Below, one piece after another: positions 7,744 to 16,455 of a stretch of DNA of 64,000 nt. Position 1 is the first letter of the stretch, and each line of letters opens with the position of its first letter. The position numbers and the translations under genes are program-made. A model generated the notes under the pieces. It saw only the letters and a list, made by a program, of their open reading frames with translations. It searched no databases and was not told the origin of the DNA. Source of the stretch: Streptomyces albus subsp. albus (GTDB taxonomy: Bacteria > Actinomycetota > Actinomycetes > Streptomycetales > Streptomycetaceae); assembly GCF_000719865.1 (NCBI RefSeq), contig NZ_JOID01000016.1, positions 1 to 64,000 of the forward strand, in the 5' to 3' direction.

Positions 7744-8129
7744 CACAGTTCGCGGAGAGGAAGATCCGCCATCGCTTTGCCCGATGGCACCGGCGGGCGC
7801 CGCGGCGGGATCAGGGCGCGGGTTCCGGTCCCGGACGGGCCCGGCTCGGGCGCGGAGTGTTACGGAAGGGGTGGCCGCGGACGACACGGAGCCGCCCGGC
7901 CCGGCGGCAGGCCCAGCAGGAGCAACGGAGGCGGGGCATGGGCAGGGAAACACTCACAGGGAACGCCAACGGGGCACGGGGCGCCCTGGTCTGCGCGTGG
8001 GCGTGGCACCCACGGCCCGGGCGGGACGCGGACCGGCGCGGCGGGAGGCGCGCCCACGGCGGTGCGCGACGGCCGGAGCCCAACGGGACGCCACAGCGCG
8101 CCGCAACCACCGCCCCGCGCCCCAACTGC
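7744..8129. other. intergenic region without recognised gene
   Basis: About 390 bases between the AbfB promoter and the end of the leftward lacI-type gene. Reading frames here are antisense shadows with no family features. A weak 6-bp hairpin (CGTGGG/CCCACG near 7996-8014) might end lacI transcription, but it is not convincing. Confidence 0.4.
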
Positions 8130-9194
8130 TCAGCCGCCCGCCGCCCTCCGCGCCGGGCCCGTCGAGCCGCGGACGACCAGGTCCGGCTGGAAGACGAACT
8201 CCGTGCGCTGCACCGGGTTGCCCTCGATCTCCTCCAGCAGGGCACCGACCGCCGCCGTCGCCATCGACTGCACCGGCTGCCGCACCGTGGTCAGCGGCGG
8301 GTCGGTGAAGGCGATCAGCGGGGTGTCGTCGAAGCCGACCACGGAGATGTCGCCGGGCACGTCCAGCCCGCGCTGCCAGGCGGCCCGGATCACGCCGAGC
8401 GCCATCAGGTCGCTGCCGCACACCACGCCCGTGCAGCCCTCGTCGATCAGCGCGCCCGCCGCGGCCTGGCCGCCCTCCAGGCCGAACAGCGTGTGCTGGA
8501 CGCGCCGTTCGGCCTCCTCGCGGGACTGCCCCAGCGCTTCGCGCAGCTCCGCGACAAATCCCTCGGCCTTGCGCCGGGAGGGGACGAAGCGCTGCGGGCC
8601 GACGGCCAGACCGATCCGTTCGTGGCCCAGCTCCACCAGGTGCCGTACGGCCATGCGGGCCGCCGAGCGGTCGTCGGGCGAGACGAAGGGCGCGGCGATG
8701 TGCTCGTTGTAGCCGTTGATGAGGACGAACGGCACGCCGCGCGCCGTCAGCCGGGTGTAGCGGGCGGGGTCGGTGGTGGTGTCGGCGTGCAGCCCGGACA
8801 TGAAGATGATGCCGGTGACGCCGCGCTCCTCCAGTTGCTCCACCAGTTCGTCCTCGGTGGCGCCGCCGGGCATCTGGGTGCAGAGCACGGGCGTGTAGCC
8901 GTACCCGGCCAGGGACTGCTCGATGACCTGGGCGAAGGCCGGGAAGATCGGGTTGGTCAGCTCGGGGATCACGAGTCCGACGAGCCCGGCGCTGCGCTGC
9001 CGCAGCCGCACCGGGCGTTCGTAGCCGAGGACGTCGAGCGCGGCGAGCACCCGCTGCCGGGTGGCACCGGCCACGCCCGCCTTGCCGTTGAGCACCCGGC
9101 TGACGGTCGCCTCGCTGACGGCCGCCTGGGCGGCGATGTCCGCGAGCCGCGGGGCGGCGGGTTCGCCGCCGCCCCGCGGCATGGCCATGGTCAC
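8130..9194 (-). CDS. LacI-family transcriptional regulator, left copy
   Basis: About 354 residues. Helix-turn-helix near the N-terminus: RLADIAAQAAVSEATVSRVL followed by the hinge (NGKAGVAGATRQRV, LDVLGYERPVRLR). The periplasmic-binding-fold effector domain follows (GLVGLVIPELTNPIFPAFAQ, ISVVGFDDTPLIAF, LTTVRQPV). Recognition helix and hinge are almost identical to the right-hand copy at 16456-17523, so both probably read the same operators. The GTG at 9194 forms a 4-base overlap (GTGA) with the glucosidase stop and has GGTGG five bases before it; ATG at 9188 or GTG at 9203 are possible. It is the last gene of the leftward mal operon, giving autoregulation through malE promoter control. Confidence 0.9.
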   Translation of the reverse strand: MTMAMPRGGGEPAAPRLADIAAQAAVSEATVSRVLNGKAGVAGATRQRVLAALDVLGYERPVRLRQRSAGLVGLVIPELTNPIFPAFAQVIEQSLAGYGYTPVLCTQMPGGATEDELVEQLEERGVTGIIFMSGLHADTTTDPARYTRLTARGVPFVLINGYNEHIAAPFVSPDDRSAARMAVRHLVELGHERIGLAVGPQRFVPSRRKAEGFVAELREALGQSREEAERRVQHTLFGLEGGQAAAGALIDEGCTGVVCGSDLMALGVIRAAWQRGLDVPGDISVVGFDDTPLIAFTDPPLTTVRQPVQSMATAAVGALLEEIEGNPVQRTEFVFQPDLVVRGSTGPARRAAGG

Positions 9195-10906
9195 GTCGTC
9201 CACCAGACGGCGGAGTCGGCGGGCAGGACGGCCTCGCCGTTCTCGGTGACCGCGCCGTCACTGGCCAGCAGCACCCGGCCGGGCGCGGGGAGGCGGACGG
9301 GCTCGCCGGTGGTGTTGACGGTGCAGACGAAGGCGCCCTCCGGAGCACTGCCGGCCGCACCGGCAGACCCCGGCGCACCGGCCGTGTCCACCGGGATGCG
9401 GCGGAAGGCGAGGACGCCCTCGGGCGCGTCCAGCCACTCCACGGCCTCCCCCGCGCCGAGCGCCGGGTGCTCACGGCGCAGGGCTATCGCGCCGCGGTAC
9501 AGCTCCAGCGTGGAGGTCGGGTCGCCGGCCTGCGCCTCGACGCTGTACTTGGCCCAGACGTCGGGCTGCGGCAGCCAGCTCGGGCCGCCGGGCTCGGGCC
9601 CGAAGCCGTACGGGGCCTCGGTGCCGGACCACGGGATCGGCACCCGGCAGCCGTCGCGCAGGCCGTCCTGGCCGTTCTCCTTGAAGAAGGAGGGGTCCTG
9701 GCGGACCTCGTCGGGCAGGTCGGTGACCTCCGGCAGCCCCAGTTCCTCCCCCTGGTAGACGTACGCGGAGCCGGGCAGCGCCAGCATCAGCAGGGCGGCG
9801 GCCCGGGCCCGGCGCAGACCGCGCTCCGGGTCCCCGTCCGCGTAGCGGGTGGTGTGCCGCACGACGTCGTGGTTGGAGAGCACCCAGGTGGTGGGCGCGC
9901 CCACGGGACGCATGGCGTCGAGCGAGTCGTCGACGGCCTCGCGCAGTTCGGCGGCGTCCCATCCGGCGCCCAGGTAGTGGAAGTTGAACGCCTGGTGGAG
10001 CTCGTCGGGGCGCAGGTAGAGGGCGGTGCGGTCGGCGCTGGGGGTCCAGGCCTCGGCGACGCCGATCCGCTCGCCCGCGTACTCGTCGAGGACCTTGCGC
10101 CAGGAGCGGTAGATCTCGTGGACGCCGTCCTGGTCGAAGAACGGCAGCTTCTGGCTGCCGAGGAGCTTCAGCTGCTCGCCGTGGCCCATGTCGGGAAGCC
10201 CGTCGGCCTTGACGAGGCCGTGGGCCACGTCGATGCGGAAGCCGTCGGTGCCGAGGTCGAGCCAGAAGCGGAGGATGGAGCGGAACTCGTCGTGGACGGC
10301 CGGGTGCTCCCAGTTGAAGTCGGGCTGCTCCGGGGCGAAGAGGTGCAGGTACCACTCGCCCGGGGTGCCGTCCGGGTTGGCGGTGCGGGTCCAGGCGGGG
10401 CCACCGAAGATGGACTCCCAGTCGTTGGGCGGGAGTTCGCCGTCCGCGCCCTTGCCGGGACGGAAGTGGAACCGCTCGCGCAGCGGTGAGCCGGGGCCCT
10501 CGCGCAGCGCCTGCCGGAACCAGACGTGCTGGTCCGAGCAGTGGTTGGGGACGAGGTCCACGATGATCCGCAGGCCCAGGGCGTGGGCCTCGCGGATGAC
10601 CGCGGCGGCGTCGTCGAGGGTGCCGAACATCGGGTCGATGGCGCGGTAGTCGGCCACGTCGTAGCCGGCGTCGGCCTGCGGGGAGGCGTAGAAGGGGCTG
10701 AGCCAGACCGCGTCCACGCCCAGCCCGGCGAGGTACGGCAGACGGGTGCGCACCCCTTCCAGATCGCCCATGCCGTCGCCGTTGCCGTCGGCGAAGCTGC
10801 GCGGGTACACCTGGTAGATCACCGCGTCACGCCACCAGCCGGTGCGCTGTTCCGCGGTGGGGGCGGCGGAGCCGGACGGGGACGTGCCGGTGAGGTCGTG
10901 GGTCAT
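9191..10906 (-). CDS. aglA: GH13 alpha-glucosidase (oligo-1,6-glucosidase/maltase type), left copy
   Basis: 571 residues. Begins MTHDLTGTSPSG, then WWRDAVIYQVYPRSFADGNG, the classic start of the GH13 barrel. Catalytic residues by family alignment: nucleophile D226 (DGFRIDVAHG), acid/base E285 (IGVAEAW), transition-state D347 (LSNHDVVRH). Conserved region I is seen as DLVPNHCSD. It should hydrolyse maltose and short maltodextrins in the cytoplasm after MalEFG import. It is 98 bases downstream of malG and overlaps lacI, so it is in the malEFG transcript. No signal peptide. The symbol follows the malEFG-linked glucosidase of Streptomyces and is by analogy. Confidence 0.9.
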   Translation of the reverse strand: MTHDLTGTSPSGSAAPTAEQRTGWWRDAVIYQVYPRSFADGNGDGMGDLEGVRTRLPYLAGLGVDAVWLSPFYASPQADAGYDVADYRAIDPMFGTLDDAAAVIREAHALGLRIIVDLVPNHCSDQHVWFRQALREGPGSPLRERFHFRPGKGADGELPPNDWESIFGGPAWTRTANPDGTPGEWYLHLFAPEQPDFNWEHPAVHDEFRSILRFWLDLGTDGFRIDVAHGLVKADGLPDMGHGEQLKLLGSQKLPFFDQDGVHEIYRSWRKVLDEYAGERIGVAEAWTPSADRTALYLRPDELHQAFNFHYLGAGWDAAELREAVDDSLDAMRPVGAPTTWVLSNHDVVRHTTRYADGDPERGLRRARAAALLMLALPGSAYVYQGEELGLPEVTDLPDEVRQDPSFFKENGQDGLRDGCRVPIPWSGTEAPYGFGPEPGGPSWLPQPDVWAKYSVEAQAGDPTSTLELYRGAIALRREHPALGAGEAVEWLDAPEGVLAFRRIPVDTAGAPGSAGAAGSAPEGAFVCTVNTTGEPVRLPAPGRVLLASDGAVTENGEAVLPADSAVWWTT

Positions 10907-11004
10907 GTCATCCCTGAATCTCGGGGAGCGCGGCGGCCGCGGCGGGGGTGTGGCCGCGGCGGCCGCCGGGTGGCAGGTGGGGGTGGGTAAGCGGCCGGTC
11001 CCGG

Positions 11005-11955
11005 TCACGACTTGGTGGCGCCCGCGGTCAGCCCGGCGACGAGGTGGCGCTGGGCGAAACCGAAGACGATCATGGCGGGTACGGCGATGATCACGGCGGC
11101 GGCCGTCATCGATCCCCAGTCGTTCGTGTACTGGTTGACGAAGGTCTGCAGGCCGCCGGCCAGGGTGAGGTTCTCCTCGCCGGTCATGAAGGCCGACGCG
11201 TAGGCGACCTCGGCCCAGGCGGTCACGAAGCTGTAGAAGCCGGTGACGGCGATGCCGGGCTTGGCCAGCGGCAGGATCAGCCGCCAGAAGGTGCCGAAGG
11301 GGTTGAGTCCGTCGACGCGTCCCGACTCGTCGATGGCGACGGGGATGGTGTCGAAGAAGCCCTTCATCATCCAGGCGCAGAACGGCACGGCGATCGTCAG
11401 ATAGGTGATGATCAGGCCGATGGGCTGGTTGAGCAGCCCGAGCTGTGCCATGAGGTTGTAGAGCGGCACGATCAGGATCGCCATCGGGAACATCTGCGTG
11501 ATCAGCAGGGTCCACATCAGCGGGCGCATACCCGGGAAGCGGAAGCGGCTGACGGCGTAACCGGTGGTGGCCGAGATGAACACGCCCAGGACGGTGGTCA
11601 CCAGGACGACCAGCACCGAGTTCCCGAACCAGGTCAGGAACTCCGTGTCGTTCAGGACGTGGTCGTAGTTGGCGAAGGTGAAGTTCTCCACCAGCGAGGT
11701 GGTGAAGGCGTCGCTCTTGGGCTTGAAGGACGTCACCAGCAGCCACAGCGGCGGGAAGACGGCGACGACGGCGGCCAGCAGCAGGCCGGCGTGCAGCCCG
11801 AGGGAGGCCAGCGGTCCGCGCTCGCCGCGCCCGCGGACGCGGCGGGCGCCGCCCGGGCCGGTGCCCCCGCCGCCCTTGCGGACGGCGGCCGGCACGGGGC
11901 CGGTGGTGACGGGGTCGGGCGTCGTGGTGCCCGTGGTGGTTCCGGTGCTCTTCAT
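11005..11955 (-). CDS. malG: maltose/maltodextrin ABC transporter permease MalG
   Basis: 316 residues. An N-terminal Thr/Gly-rich tail precedes six transmembrane segments typical of the inner-membrane half of a CUT1 sugar importer (SLGLHAGLLLAAVVAVFPPL first). The cytoplasmic EAA loop, which contacts the ATPase, reads AIDESGRVDGLNPFGTFWRL and LPLAKPGI. The ATG at 11955 follows GAGAGGTGTGGTGACGATC and starts 5 bases after the malF stop, consistent with coupling. No ATPase gene is present; Streptomyces CUT1 importers commonly borrow the shared ATPase MsiK, encoded elsewhere. Works with MalE and MalF in maltodextrin uptake. Confidence 0.93.
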   Translation of the reverse strand: MKSTGTTTGTTTPDPVTTGPVPAAVRKGGGGTGPGGARRVRGRGERGPLASLGLHAGLLLAAVVAVFPPLWLLVTSFKPKSDAFTTSLVENFTFANYDHVLNDTEFLTWFGNSVLVVLVTTVLGVFISATTGYAVSRFRFPGMRPLMWTLLITQMFPMAILIVPLYNLMAQLGLLNQPIGLIITYLTIAVPFCAWMMKGFFDTIPVAIDESGRVDGLNPFGTFWRLILPLAKPGIAVTGFYSFVTAWAEVAYASAFMTGEENLTLAGGLQTFVNQYTNDWGSMTAAAVIIAVPAMIVFGFAQRHLVAGLTAGATKS

Positions 11956-11960
11956 GATCG

Positions 11961-12968
11961 TCACCACACCTCTCCCTGCTTGCGGAGCGAACGGCGGTAG
12001 ACCACCGCGAAGGCCGACAGGAGCAGCAGGATGAGCACGCCCCAGGCCGCGGAGGACGCGAAGTCGCGCGGGCTGACGAGGAAGGACAGCCGGTAGGCGT
12101 AGGTCACCAGGATCTCGGTGGAGTCGCCCGGGCCGCCCCGGGTGAGCAGGAAGATCACCGGGAACATGTTGAAGGTCCAGATGGTGCTCAGCAGGATCAC
12201 CGTGCTGCTGACCGAGCGGATGCCGGGCAGCACGACGTTTCGGAACCGCTGCCAGGCGTTCGCCCCGTCCATCTCGGCGGCCTCCAGCAGTTCGGCGGGG
12301 ATGCCCTGCATGGCGCCCAGCATGGCGACGAGCATGAACGGCACGCCGAGCCAGACGTTCACCGCGATCACGGAGATCTTGGCCCAGGTCGGGTCGCCCA
12401 GCCACGGGACGCCGTCGATGCCGCCGCCGGCCAGGAGCTGGTTGAGGATGCCGTTCTTCTCGTTGTAGAGCATCCGCCAGGCGAAGACGGACACGAAGGC
12501 GGGGATGCCCCAGGGGAGGATCAGCGCCATCCGGTAGGCGGTCCGGCCGCGCACCTTGCGGTTGAGCATGGACGCCAGCATCAGGCCGAGGAGGAAGGTG
12601 ATGCCGACGCAGGCCACCGTCCACAGGACGGTCCAGCCGAGCCGGTCCCAGAAGACGCCGTCCGTGAGGATGGCCTGGTAGTTGTCGAGGCCGACGAACT
12701 CGTAGCTCGCCTCGATCTCGTTGACGCCGATGGTGCGGGCGACGTTGGCCTCGTCCGCGTCGGTCAGCGACAGATAGATGCCGCGGACCAGCGGATAGCC
12801 GATGATCACCGCGATGACGGTCACCACGGGGGCCACCATGGCCCAGGCGTACCAGTGGGTGGCCAGGGCGCGGCGCAGCGGGCCCTGGGTCTTTCCGGTT
12901 CCGCGGCCGCGGCCGCGGGCGTCTCCGCCCGCGGCCGGTGCCACCGACCGGCCTGTCTCGACAGCCAT
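11961..12968 (-). CDS. malF: maltose/maltodextrin ABC transporter permease MalF
   Basis: 335 residues starting MAVETGRSVAPAAGG. Six or more membrane segments (AMVAPVVTVIAVIIGYPLVRG first; GWTVLWTVACVGITFLLGLM; YRMALILPWGIPAFVSVFAW). The EAA loop is seen as LLEAAEMDGANAWQRFRNV with VLPGI. A periplasmic loop between the first two helices is short compared with E. coli MalF, as usual for Actinobacteria. It lies between malE and malG and is translated with malG. Forms the heterodimeric channel with MalG. Confidence 0.94.
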   Translation of the reverse strand: MAVETGRSVAPAAGGDARGRGRGTGKTQGPLRRALATHWYAWAMVAPVVTVIAVIIGYPLVRGIYLSLTDADEANVARTIGVNEIEASYEFVGLDNYQAILTDGVFWDRLGWTVLWTVACVGITFLLGLMLASMLNRKVRGRTAYRMALILPWGIPAFVSVFAWRMLYNEKNGILNQLLAGGGIDGVPWLGDPTWAKISVIAVNVWLGVPFMLVAMLGAMQGIPAELLEAAEMDGANAWQRFRNVVLPGIRSVSSTVILLSTIWTFNMFPVIFLLTRGGPGDSTEILVTYAYRLSFLVSPRDFASSAAWGVLILLLLSAFAVVYRRSLRKQGEVW

Positions 12969-13006
12969 GGTCGTCGGTCAGCCTCTCCCTGAGTTCTCCG
13001 CCGGTC

Positions 13007-14290
13007 CTACTTGTAGTCGCCCTTCTTGAGGAGCTTGGCGTACTCGTCGCCGATCTCCTTGGCGGCGGCCTCGGGCTCGGTCTTGCCGGTCAGCACGTCG
13101 GCGAGCTGGACGCGGATGGGCTCGAAGAGGGAGTTGCCCTCGGCGATCCACGGGCGCTCGACGGCCTTGTCCACGGCGGGCTTGAAGAACTGGACCATCG
13201 TGTTGTCCTTGACGGTCTTCTCCTCGTACACCGAGGTGCGGGTCGGGAGCAGGCTCAGCTCCTCGGTGGTGGCCTTCTGGACCTCGGCGGAGCTCATGTA
13301 CTTGGCGAACTCGTAGGAGGCGTCCAGGTTCTTGGAGCCCGCGTAGACCGAGAGGTTGTGGCCGCCCTGCGGGGCGCCCTGGGCCTCGCTGCCGGCCGGG
13401 ACCGGGGCGACGCCGAGGTTGTCCTCGTTGCCCTTGAACTCCTTGCCGGCCAGGGTGTCCTCAATGGCCCAGGGGCCGTTGAGCATCATGGCCACCTTGC
13501 CGTCCTTGAAGGACTTCTGCATGTTCTCCCAGCCGTCGGTGATGTCCGTCGTCGCGGCCTTGGAGTCCACCAGGTCCTTGATCGTCTCGAACGCCTTGGC
13601 GCCGGCGCCGTCGTCGATCGTGATCTTCTTCGCCTCGGCGTCGACCATGTCGCCGCCCTCGCCGTAGAGGAAGGGCAGGAACCAGTAGGCGTCGTCACCG
13701 CGCATGTAGAAGGGGGTGACGTCCTCGCCCTTGAACTTCTTGGTGGAGTTCTTGATGTCCTCGACGGACTCGGGGACCTCGACGCCGGCCTTCTTCAGCA
13801 GGTCCTTGTTGTAGAAGAGGGCGAGGGTGTCGATGACCTGCGGCACGCCGTAGGTCTTGCCCTCGAACTGGGTGCTGCCCCAGGCCTGGTCGAGGTAGTC
13901 GTCCTTGTTGTCGACGGCCGCGGTGTCGTCCAGCGGGGCCAGGTAGCCGAGGTTGGCGAAGTCGGCGACCCAGGCGACCTCGGTGCGCATCACGTCGGGG
14001 GCGCCGGAGCCGCCGCCCGCGGCGTTCTTGAACTTGTTGCTCGCCTCGCCGAAGGGGACGCTGACGTACTTGACGTCGACCTTGGGGTGCTTCTTCTCGA
14101 AGCCCTCGGCGGTCTTCTTGAAGAACGCCTTCTCGGCCTCGTTCGAGGTGTCCCAGAAGGTGACGGTGCCGGAGAGCTCGCCCGAGCCCTTCTTCTCGCC
14201 GCTGTCGCCGCTGTCGCTGTCCCCGCCGCACGCGGTCGCCGCCAGGGAGAGCGTCGCGACCAGCGCGGTGGCCGCTATGCCACGCCGCAT
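13007..14290 (-). CDS. malE: maltose/maltodextrin-binding lipoprotein MalE
   Basis: 427 residues. Lipoprotein signal: MRRGIAATALVATLSLAATA with the modified cysteine at 21 (TACGG), then a Ser/Gly/Asp linker and a type I solute-binding fold (SGTVTFWDTSNEAEKAFFKK; VDVKYVSVPFGEASNKFKN; KVAMMLNGPWAIED). It captures maltodextrins outside the membrane and delivers them to MalFG. It is the first gene of the leftward operon; the ATG at 14290 follows AGGAGTAACACC closely. The 365 bases upstream are shared with the divergent glucosidase and hold operator-like palindromes. Confidence 0.94.
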   Translation of the reverse strand: MRRGIAATALVATLSLAATACGGDSDSGDSGEKKGSGELSGTVTFWDTSNEAEKAFFKKTAEGFEKKHPKVDVKYVSVPFGEASNKFKNAAGGGSGAPDVMRTEVAWVADFANLGYLAPLDDTAAVDNKDDYLDQAWGSTQFEGKTYGVPQVIDTLALFYNKDLLKKAGVEVPESVEDIKNSTKKFKGEDVTPFYMRGDDAYWFLPFLYGEGGDMVDAEAKKITIDDGAGAKAFETIKDLVDSKAATTDITDGWENMQKSFKDGKVAMMLNGPWAIEDTLAGKEFKGNEDNLGVAPVPAGSEAQGAPQGGHNLSVYAGSKNLDASYEFAKYMSSAEVQKATTEELSLLPTRTSVYEEKTVKDNTMVQFFKPAVDKAVERPWIAEGNSLFEPIRVQLADVLTGKTEPEAAAKEIGDEYAKLLKKGDYK

Positions 14291-14414
14291 GGTGTTACTC
14301 CTTCATGAGAGCCCGTGATGGCCAGAGGTCCCGGGGGACCTCCTGCCCTGACCGCGCCATCGCGGCGCCGGGTGTACCGCGAACGTAACAGGGATGCAAT
14401 GTGGCCGAAAGTCT

Positions 14415-14433
14415 TTGCGGCAACTTTCTGCAA
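14415..14433. promoter_or_regulatory. operator-like palindrome in the malE / glucosidase divergent region
   Basis: TTGCGGCAACTTTCTGCAA is a 19-bp imperfect palindrome; the arms TTGCGGCAA and TTGCAGAAA match at 7 of 9 positions around 14424. LacI-family regulators bind sites of this size, and two LacI genes with nearly identical recognition helices flank the locus. It lies 125 bases upstream of malE and 222 upstream of the right glucosidase. Assignment to MalR is inferred. Confidence 0.5.
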
Positions 14434-14536
14434 GGCAGCCGTATCGTTACAGCGGCGTGTCTGAAACAGTTGTCACTCCACCCCTTGACGGTACTGGCCG
14501 GGGGACTTTCGGCCCTGCCGCAAGAAACTGCCGATG

Positions 14537-14557
14537 CTTCCGCAAGAGCTTGCAGAG
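14537..14557. promoter_or_regulatory. second operator-like palindrome, glucosidase side
   Basis: CTTCCGCAAGAGCTTGCAGAG contains GCAAG-A-GCTTGC, a near-perfect palindrome sharing the CCGCAAG / CTTGCAG half-site with the element at 14415. A further half-site (CCGCAAGAAACT) starts near 14518. The rest of 14291-14654 has CTTGACGG near 14483-14490 as a possible -35, but no clear -10, and GAAGGGGAACGACG as the ribosome site of the glucosidase. Confidence 0.45.
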
Positions 14558-14654
14558 CTGTTACGTTCCAGACGTCAACCACGGGGGGCCGCGGCGCGTT
14601 GTCCTCTCTGGCGTCCGTGCCGAGCGTCACACCGGCTACCGAAGGGGAACGACG

Positions 14655-16430
14655 ATGACTCAGGAGCTCACGCCCGCCCTCCACGACCGGCCCGCCCCCG
14701 CCCCCGCCGCCGACGCCGGGCCCGCCCCGCGCGGTGGCTCCGGCCCCGCGACGCACTGGTGGCGGGACGCCGTGATCTACCAGATCTACGTCCGCTCCTT
14801 CGCCGACGGCGACGGCGACGGCATCGGCGACCTGCGCGGCGCCCGGGAGCGGCTGCCGCACCTGGCCCGGCTGGGCGTGGACGCGGTCTGGCTCACCCCC
14901 TTCTACCTCTCCCCGCAGGCCGACGGCGGCTACGACGTCACCGACTACCGCGCCGTCGACCCGCTCTTCGGCGACCTCGACGACGCCCGGGAACTGATCG
15001 GCGCCGCCCACGGGCTGGGCCTGCGCGTGATCATGGACATCGTCCCCAACCACACCTCCGACCGGCACGCCTGGTTCCAGCAGGCGCTGCGCGAGGGCCC
15101 CGGCTCCCCCGCCCGCGACCGCTACTGGTTCCGCCCCGGCCGCGGCGCCGACGGCGAGCTGCCGCCCAACGACTGGGAGTCCGTCTTCGGCGGCCCCGCC
15201 TGGACCCGCACCACCGACCCGGACGGCACCCCGGGCGAGTGGTACCTGCACCTCTTCGCCCCCGAGCAGCCCGACCTCAACTGGGAGCACCCGGAGGTCC
15301 GCCGCGAGTTCGACGCCATCCTCCGCTTCTGGCTGGACCTGGGCGTGGACGGCTTCCGCATCGACGTGGCCCACGGCCTCGTCAAGGCCGAGGGCCTCCC
15401 GGACATCGGCCACGGGCAGCAGGCCAGCCTCATCGGCACCCAGAAGCTGCCGTTCTTCGACCAGGATGGCGTGCACGGGATCCACCGCCACTGGCGCCGG
15501 CTGCTGGACTCCTACGACGGCGAACGGATCGGCGTCGCCGAGGCCTGGGCCCCCACCTCCGAGCGGCTCGCCCTCTACGTCCGCCCCGACGAGATGCATC
15601 AGGCGTTCAACTTCCAGTTCCTGCGCAGCGGCTGGGACGCGGCCGAGATGCGTACGGTGATCGACACCTCCCTCGCCGCCACCGCCTCCGTGGGCGCGCC
15701 CACCACCTGGGTGCTCTCCAACCACGACGTCGTGCGGCACACCACCCGCTACGCGGACGGGGACCCGGAGCGCGGGATGCGCCGGGCCCGGGCCGCCGCC
15801 CTGCTGATGCTGGCGCTGCCCGGCTCCGTCTACGTCTACCAGGGCGAGGAGCTGGGGCTGCCCGAGGTCACCGACCTGCCCGACGAGGTCCGCCAGGACC
15901 CCTCCTTCCTCCGCGCCGACGGACAGGACGGCTTCCGCGACGGCTGCCGCGTCCCGATCCCGTGGTCCGGCACCGGGGCCCCGTACGGCTTCGGACCCGA
16001 ACCCGGCGGCCCGAGCTGGCTGCCGCAGCCCGACGTCTGGGCCAAGTACAGCGTCGAGGCGCAGACCGGGAACCCTTCCTCGACCCTGGAGCTCTACCGC
16101 GCCGCGATCGCCCTGCGCCGCGAGCACCCGGTGCTCGGCGCGGGCGAGACCGTGGAGTGGCTGGACGCGCCCGAGGGCGTCCTCGCCTTCCGCCGCACGC
16201 CCCCTCCGGCGCCGACGCCGGCGCCGTCCGGCGGGGCCGGGCAGGGAGACGCCGCGGACGGGGCCCGGGGCCCGGTGGTCTGCGTGCTCAACACCCTCGA
16301 CCGCCCCGTCACCCTGCCCCGGCCCGGCCGCCCCCTGCTCAGCAGCGTCCCGCTGACCGCCCCCGCCCCGCGCGAGGACGGCGGAACCGTCCGCATTCCG
16401 GCCGAATCCTGTGCGTGGTGGGCAATCTGA
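14655..16430 (+). CDS. GH13 alpha-glucosidase, right copy
   Basis: 591 residues, close paralogue of the left copy. N-terminus MTQELTPALHDRP then WWRDAVIYQIYVRSFADGDG. Catalytic residues by family alignment: D237 (DGFRIDVAHG), E296 (IGVAEAW), D358 (LSNHDVVRH). Long identical stretches with the left copy continue through YQGEELGLPEVTDLPDEV and SWLPQPDVWAKYSVEAQ, whereas the C-terminal beta-domain differs and carries a proline/alanine insertion. Cytoplasmic. It diverges from malE and is followed 25 bases later by a lacI-type gene, mirroring the left glucosidase-lacI pair. Possible differences in substrate (1,4 versus 1,6 links) cannot be read from the sequence. Confidence 0.9.
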   Translation: MTQELTPALHDRPAPAPAADAGPAPRGGSGPATHWWRDAVIYQIYVRSFADGDGDGIGDLRGARERLPHLARLGVDAVWLTPFYLSPQADGGYDVTDYRAVDPLFGDLDDARELIGAAHGLGLRVIMDIVPNHTSDRHAWFQQALREGPGSPARDRYWFRPGRGADGELPPNDWESVFGGPAWTRTTDPDGTPGEWYLHLFAPEQPDLNWEHPEVRREFDAILRFWLDLGVDGFRIDVAHGLVKAEGLPDIGHGQQASLIGTQKLPFFDQDGVHGIHRHWRRLLDSYDGERIGVAEAWAPTSERLALYVRPDEMHQAFNFQFLRSGWDAAEMRTVIDTSLAATASVGAPTTWVLSNHDVVRHTTRYADGDPERGMRRARAAALLMLALPGSVYVYQGEELGLPEVTDLPDEVRQDPSFLRADGQDGFRDGCRVPIPWSGTGAPYGFGPEPGGPSWLPQPDVWAKYSVEAQTGNPSSTLELYRAAIALRREHPVLGAGETVEWLDAPEGVLAFRRTPPPAPTPAPSGGAGQGDAADGARGPVVCVLNTLDRPVTLPRPGRPLLSSVPLTAPAPREDGGTVRIPAESCAWWAI

Positions 16431-16455
16431 CATGCGACCGGTACAGTCCACCTCT

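Noticed and set aside
7996..8014. CGTGGG/CCCACG hairpin after the left lacI
   Set aside because: Only six pairs and no further support; not listed as a terminator.
6327..9758. 1143-residue rightward open frame
   Set aside because: Antisense to AbfB paralogue 2 and the lacI and glucosidase genes; Ala/Gly/Arg-rich low-complexity typical of GC-rich shadow frames, no domain.
9191..11746. 851-residue leftward frame extending the glucosidase upstream
   Set aside because: The extra N-terminal part is an out-of-frame reading of malG; the glucosidase starts at 10906.
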